DNA from: Clostridiales bacterium
GTDB lineage: Bacteria > Bacillota > Clostridia > Oscillospirales > Butyricicoccaceae
DNA: 17,473 nucleotides
Assembly (NCBI GenBank): GCA_019421385.1
Contig: JAHZFK010000037.1
Span: 2,878-20,350, forward strand
Reading direction: 5' to 3'
Shown: positions 14,691 through 17,473 of the stretch, piece by piece
Position numbering within the stretch: position 1 is the stretch's first letter
Layout: each line of letters opens with the position of its first letter
Translations under genes and position numbers: made by a program
The notes under the pieces: model-generated
The model's database searches: none
Seen by the model: only the letters and a program-made list of their open reading frames with translations
What the model was told of the DNA's origin: nothing

Positions 14691-15014
14691 ATGGCAGCTA
14701 TCAATATGAACGGTGAACAGCTTCAGCAGATGATAAACGGGGACAAGCCTATCTTAGTGGATTTCTGGGCACCTTGGTGCGGCTATTGCCGTCGGATCGG
14801 CCCCGCCTATGAAAAGATCGCGGAGGAGTATGGCGAGCAGCTTGTGGCAGCAAAGGTCAACATTGATGAGGAGGCGAAACTCGCACAGGAAGCACAGGTG
14901 GAAGTGATCCCAACCCTGATCCTGTACAAAAATGGAAAGGCTGTGGACTCTGTGGTCAATCCTGGGTCTAAGGCAGAAATTGACCAATTCATTCAGGAGG
15001 CACTGAAAAAATAA
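14691..15014 (+). CDS. trxA: Thioredoxin with WCGYC active site
   Basis: A 107-residue cytoplasmic thioredoxin that reduces protein disulfides. The fold is complete: ILVDFWAPWCGYC (active site residues 29-33), the VNIDEE strand, the cis-proline in EVIPTL (P74) and a final helix SKAEIDQFIQEAL. The usual WCGPC is replaced by WCGYC, which changes the redox potential or partner choice in this family. ATG 14691 is chosen: AGGAG lies about 9 bases upstream, and the open frame extending further left crosses a terminator. It is followed at 13 bases by trxB, its reductase. A TATACT at 14654-14659 may be the -10 box, but no convincing -35 box is seen. Confidence 0.93.
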   Translation: MAAINMNGEQLQQMINGDKPILVDFWAPWCGYCRRIGPAYEKIAEEYGEQLVAAKVNIDEEAKLAQEAQVEVIPTLILYKNGKAVDSVVNPGSKAEIDQFIQEALKK

Positions 15015-15027
15015 GGAGGCAATGACG

Positions 15028-15957
15028 ATGCGTGAGATCCATGTCTATGATATGATCGTGGTGGGCGGCGGCCCCGGCGGTTATACGGCAGCGCTTTACG
15101 CTGCTCGAGCCGGGCTAGACACACTGGTACTGGAGAAACTCACAGCCGGTGGGCAGATGGCGCTGACCGAGGAAATCGACAACTATCCGGGATTCGAGAA
15201 TGGAATTGACGGCTTCACGCTGGCGGAGAAGATGCAGCAGCAGGCAGAGCGCTTCGGTGCGAAGAGCGAATATGCACAGGTGGAGCGCATGGATCTCACC
15301 ACCGTGCCCAAGGTGCTCGAGACCAGCGAGGGCACCTTTTACGGCAGAACAGTAGTACTGGCTACGGGCGCCAATCCCAGAGAACTGGGGCTTGACAACG
15401 AGGCTGCCCTTACCGGACGTGGCGTGGCTTACTGCGCCGCCTGTGACGGGATGCGCTACAAGGGCAAGACGGTGGTGGTCGTTGGAGGTGGTAATTCCGC
15501 TGCTGCGGATGCTATGCTGCTCAGCCGTATCGCCCAAAAGGTGATTCTGGTTCATCGTCGGGATACCCTGCGTGCCACTAAGGTTTACCATGAGCCGCTG
15601 ATGCAGGCGGAGAACATCGAATTTCGCTGGAACAGCGTTGTCACAGAATTGCTTCACGAAGACAAGCTGACAGGCGTCAAGCTGAAGGATGTGCATACTG
15701 GTGAAGAAACGATGCTTCCTTGCGATGGCGTGTTCATCAGCGTAGGCAGAAAACCTGCCACTGAGTTGGTGCAAGGACAGCTCAATCTCGACCGCAGCGG
15801 CTATATCATCGCAGACGAGACGACCAAGACCAGTCTGCCCGGTGTTTATGCCGTAGGTGATGTGCGGACGAAACCGCTGCGTCAGGTCGTGACGGCAGTT
15901 GCGGACGGAGCGACTGCGGTGCACATGGCGGAGGAATTTCTGGCAGGAGGGGAATGA
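15028..15957 (+). CDS. trxB: Thioredoxin reductase (NADPH, FAD)
   Basis: A 309-residue cytoplasmic flavoenzyme that moves electrons from NADPH through FAD and a CxxC pair to thioredoxin. FAD binding is shown by VVGGGPGGYTAALYAARAG (residues 11-29) and by GVYAVGDVR near the end. The redox centre is CAAC (136-139) followed by DG, as in bacterial low-molecular-weight reductases. The NADPH site has VVGGGNSAAADA (151-162) and HRRDTLRAT (176-184). ATG 15028 is chosen over ATG 15022 because GGAGG (15015-15019) is 8 bases away from the former and only 2 from the latter. It lies between trxA and a small membrane-protein gene in one operon. Confidence 0.95.
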   Translation: MREIHVYDMIVVGGGPGGYTAALYAARAGLDTLVLEKLTAGGQMALTEEIDNYPGFENGIDGFTLAEKMQQQAERFGAKSEYAQVERMDLTTVPKVLETSEGTFYGRTVVLATGANPRELGLDNEAALTGRGVAYCAACDGMRYKGKTVVVVGGGNSAAADAMLLSRIAQKVILVHRRDTLRATKVYHEPLMQAENIEFRWNSVVTELLHEDKLTGVKLKDVHTGEETMLPCDGVFISVGRKPATELVQGQLNLDRSGYIIADETTKTSLPGVYAVGDVRTKPLRQVVTAVADGATAVHMAEEFLAGGE

Positions 15958-15958
15958 C

Positions 15959-16174
15959 TTGAAAGAATGCATGAAGAAATGGCTGCGCCCAGCCCTGTTC
16001 ACACTGGGCGGCGCGCTCGTAGGTTTGGGTTATTATGTTCTGGTAGGTTGCTCTACCGGTTCTTGCGCAATTACTTCCAGCCCCCTGCGTTCTATGGTGT
16101 ACATGGGTTTGATAGGCTGGTTGCTCTCTAACGCATTCGATCCACGCTCCTGTGAGCAAAACAGCAAAAGATAA
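15959..16174 (+). CDS. Small two-helix membrane protein, DUF6132-like
   Basis: A 71-residue protein with two hydrophobic helices (about residues 11-30 and 43-60). Between them is GCSTGSCAITSSP, with C31 and C36, the pattern I associate with DUF6132. Two more Cys lie near the ends (C4, C65). The positive N-terminus suggests both ends face the cytoplasm and the Cys pair lies at or near the outer face. The start is TTG 15959: AGGAGG (15945-15950) is exactly 8 bases upstream and the gene begins 1 base after the trxB stop; ATG 15971 (67 residues) is the alternative. Its place in a thioredoxin operon suggests a thiol or sulfur-related membrane role. No function is established. Confidence 0.75.
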   Translation: MKECMKKWLRPALFTLGGALVGLGYYVLVGCSTGSCAITSSPLRSMVYMGLIGWLLSNAFDPRSCEQNSKR

Positions 16175-16257
16175 CCAATTGGTAGCAATAAATCAGCTGA
16201 AAGCAGGAAGAACCATTGATGCAGGAGAACATCTATCTGGATAAGCTGGCCGATGTT

Positions 16258-16755
16258 CTACAATGTATGAATTATTCGCTCCAGTCCTATACCAAGTCCC
16301 TCAAAGCCTACGCATCGGCTGGGACGGGTATTGACGGCATGCTCCAGCAGGGGCTGTGCTTGATTGTCAGGATTTAAGCATAAGTCCAGTGCCAACACGT
16401 CCTCCCATGCACGGTTTAGAAATGCTACTTCTCGTCGACCATGGGTACGGGTGATTTCCATATCGCCTGCCTGACGCAAATACGCTTCAATTTGACCGAC
16501 GGAAAATCCAGCGGCGGTGAGACTTTCGATTAGCCCATCCCGGAATAGCGTGGGGATATCCTGCCACTGAGAGGGTGTCACATCATAGCGAACGAAGGTG
16601 TATCGGCTGTGACAGTGGACAGCCAGAAGGCACTTACGTCCCCGTAGGTCGATAACATGTAAATCCCAGCAAAAACGCCGGTCCGGCTCTGTGCCGTAGA
16701 CCGGCGTTTTTATTTTCAGAAATCGCTGGAGAGGAAAAGTCAGTCCCAGTTCCAT
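16258..16755 (-). CDS. DUF6933-like protein of unknown function
   Basis: A 165-residue soluble protein. It begins MELGLTFPLQRFLKIKTPVYG, has FCWDLHVIDLRGRKCLLAVHCHSRYTFV, then an acidic helical region (DIPTLFRDGLIESLTAAGFS) and EITRTHGRREVAFLNRAWEDV, an order I associate with DUF6933 proteins of Clostridia. I see no catalytic motif, signal peptide or membrane helix. The start ATG 16755 has GAGGTG about 5 bases upstream. It lies 78 bases after the short-chain dehydrogenase on the same strand, without a terminator between, so the two may be co-transcribed. It is convergent with the thioredoxin operon, and no terminator is visible in the 83-base gap. Family name is from memory and should be confirmed. 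Confidence 0.7.
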   Translation of the reverse strand: MELGLTFPLQRFLKIKTPVYGTEPDRRFCWDLHVIDLRGRKCLLAVHCHSRYTFVRYDVTPSQWQDIPTLFRDGLIESLTAAGFSVGQIEAYLRQAGDMEITRTHGRREVAFLNRAWEDVLALDLCLNPDNQAQPLLEHAVNTRPSRCVGFEGLGIGLERIIHTL

Positions 16756-16833
16756 TCGTTCACCTCATAGAGAATCGCATTGGAAGATGTTGAATGTTTT
16801 ACCACTTCTGGTTGCAGCAGATGGTGGTTTTCA

Positions 16834-17473
16834 TCAAAGCATCCCTTCTTGCAGTGTCCAGCCAAAGTCGTTGTGATAGATCATCTGGCGGGTCATGCCT
16901 CCGTCAATGCAGATGTTCTCCCCGGTGATGAAGCCCGCCTTGTCCGAGCAGAGATAGAACACCATATTTGCGATATCCATCGGATTTCCAACCCGGCCAG
17001 CAGGATGCTGGGCGGCATCCGCTCCCTCATAGGCAGTGTAGTCGGTGTCGATCCAGCCGGGAGAGATGGAGTTCACCCGTACCTTGCCGCTGAGGCTTAC
17101 CGCCAGAGCATGTGTCAAGGCGGAAATGCCGCCTTTGGCTGCCGTGTAACTTTCAGTCTGGGGCTGGCTCATCCGGTCACGGGAAGAGGAGATGTTCACG
17201 ATGGCTGCACCGGGGGCGAAGTGGGGCGCGAATAACTTGGTAAGGTAAAAAGGTGCGGTGACACCCACCCGCAGGGCGTAGTTAAATTCCTCATAGCTGC
17301 AAGCATCAATGCCTTTCATCAATGGCAGGGCGTTGTTGATGAGATAATCCACATGGCCATGGTCGGCGATGACCTTTTGCACAAAGCTCTCCAGAACGGT
17401 CTGGTCGGCCAAATCTCCTACGAAATAATCGTTGGGCAGCAGGTCGATGATGCACACTTTAGCGCCTTCCTGT
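16834..17473 (-). CDS. Short-chain dehydrogenase/reductase (SDR), 5' end outside window
   Basis: The frame is open to base 17473, adding QEGAKV ahead of CIIDLLPND, so the N-terminal TGxxxGIG cofactor motif lies beyond the window and the GTG at 17457 is not the start. Visible motifs are LINNALP (the NNAG-like strand), VNISSSRDR with the catalytic Ser, ESYTAAKGG with the YxxxK pair, RVNSISPGWIDTDY, and the C-terminal FITGENICIDGG of classical SDR enzymes. The family uses NAD(P)H to reduce or oxidise alcohols, sugars or ketones. The tail MTRQMIYHNDFGW extends past the usual GG end. Substrate is unknown. About 40 N-terminal residues are missing by comparison with 250-residue family members. Confidence 0.92.
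   Translation of the reverse strand, partial: QEGAKVCIIDLLPNDYFVGDLADQTVLESFVQKVIADHGHVDYLINNALPLMKGIDACSYEEFNYALRVGVTAPFYLTKLFAPHFAPGAAIVNISSSRDRMSQPQTESYTAAKGGISALTHALAVSLSGKVRVNSISPGWIDTDYTAYEGADAAQHPAGRVGNPMDIANMVFYLCSDKAGFITGENICIDGGMTRQMIYHNDFGWTLQEGML

Noticed and set aside
15115..16002. Minus-strand open frame of 295 codons opposite trxB
   Set aside because: trxB has every expected motif; the antisense product matches nothing I recognise.
16219..16377. Plus-strand small open frame starting MQENIYLDKLADVLQCM, 52 codons, after the DUF6132-like gene
   Set aside because: The first part looks protein-like and AGGAAG lies upstream, but three quarters of it is antisense to the DUF6933-like gene, whose pattern extends to its stop codon. 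It could be a gene remnant; evidence is too weak to call.
1..17473. CRISPR arrays, tRNA or rRNA genes, insertion sequences, phage genes
   Set aside because: I saw no spaced direct repeats, no tRNA-like folds and no transposase, integrase or phage motifs in any frame.

Overview
The window looks like a chromosomal segment of a moderate-GC, low-oxygen Clostridia-type Bacillota, probably of the Oscillospiraceae/Butyricicoccaceae kind. This is inferred from the gene families (spoVG, YtrA-type GntR with BcrA/YtrB-like ABC genes, PhoU-fused Na/Pi transporter, cytidylate-kinase-like protein, DUF6933-like protein), from strong AGGAGG ribosome binding sites, and from sigma-A-like promoters. No species can be named from sequence alone. 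No tRNA, rRNA, insertion sequence, prophage or CRISPR array is visible, and no gap between genes exceeds 300 bases.

Layout. Positions 1-153 hold the tail of a sensor histidine kinase, closed by a terminator. Positions 244-2866 hold a co-directional cluster: a YtrA-type GntR repressor behind a promoter with a perfect inverted repeat over its -10 box, an ABC ATPase, an ABC-2 permease, a 49-residue zinc-ribbon protein and a TspO/MBR membrane protein. A bidirectional terminator separates it from a minus-strand PuuD-like class I glutamine amidotransferase (2935-3597), which is divergent from a Na/Pi cotransporter with a PhoU-like tail (3715-5496).

Positions 5547-10666 form a regulated export locus: a TetR-type regulator on the plus strand, and on the minus strand an MMPL/RND transporter followed, with a 14-base overlap, by a large secreted coiled-coil protein. 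The two minus-strand genes are probably translationally coupled and may form one export machine. Inverted repeats in the divergent promoter region are candidate TetR operators.

Positions 10734-13746 carry cell-envelope genes: spoVG and a UgtP/MGDG-synthase-like glycolipid glycosyltransferase on the minus strand, divergent from murC (peptidoglycan precursor ligase), whose leader contains a strong hairpin. A cytidylate-kinase-like gene (13918-14529) stands alone between two terminators, with a perfect inverted repeat just after its promoter.

Positions 14691-16174 are a tight thiol-redox operon: thioredoxin with an unusual WCGYC centre, thioredoxin reductase, and a two-helix membrane protein (DUF6132-like) with a Cys pair at the membrane face. 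The right end holds two minus-strand genes, a DUF6933-like protein and the C-terminal part of a short-chain dehydrogenase/reductase that runs out of the window.

The most promising candidates for uncharacterised systems are the MMPL plus secreted coiled-coil pair and the trxA-trxB-DUF6132 operon.
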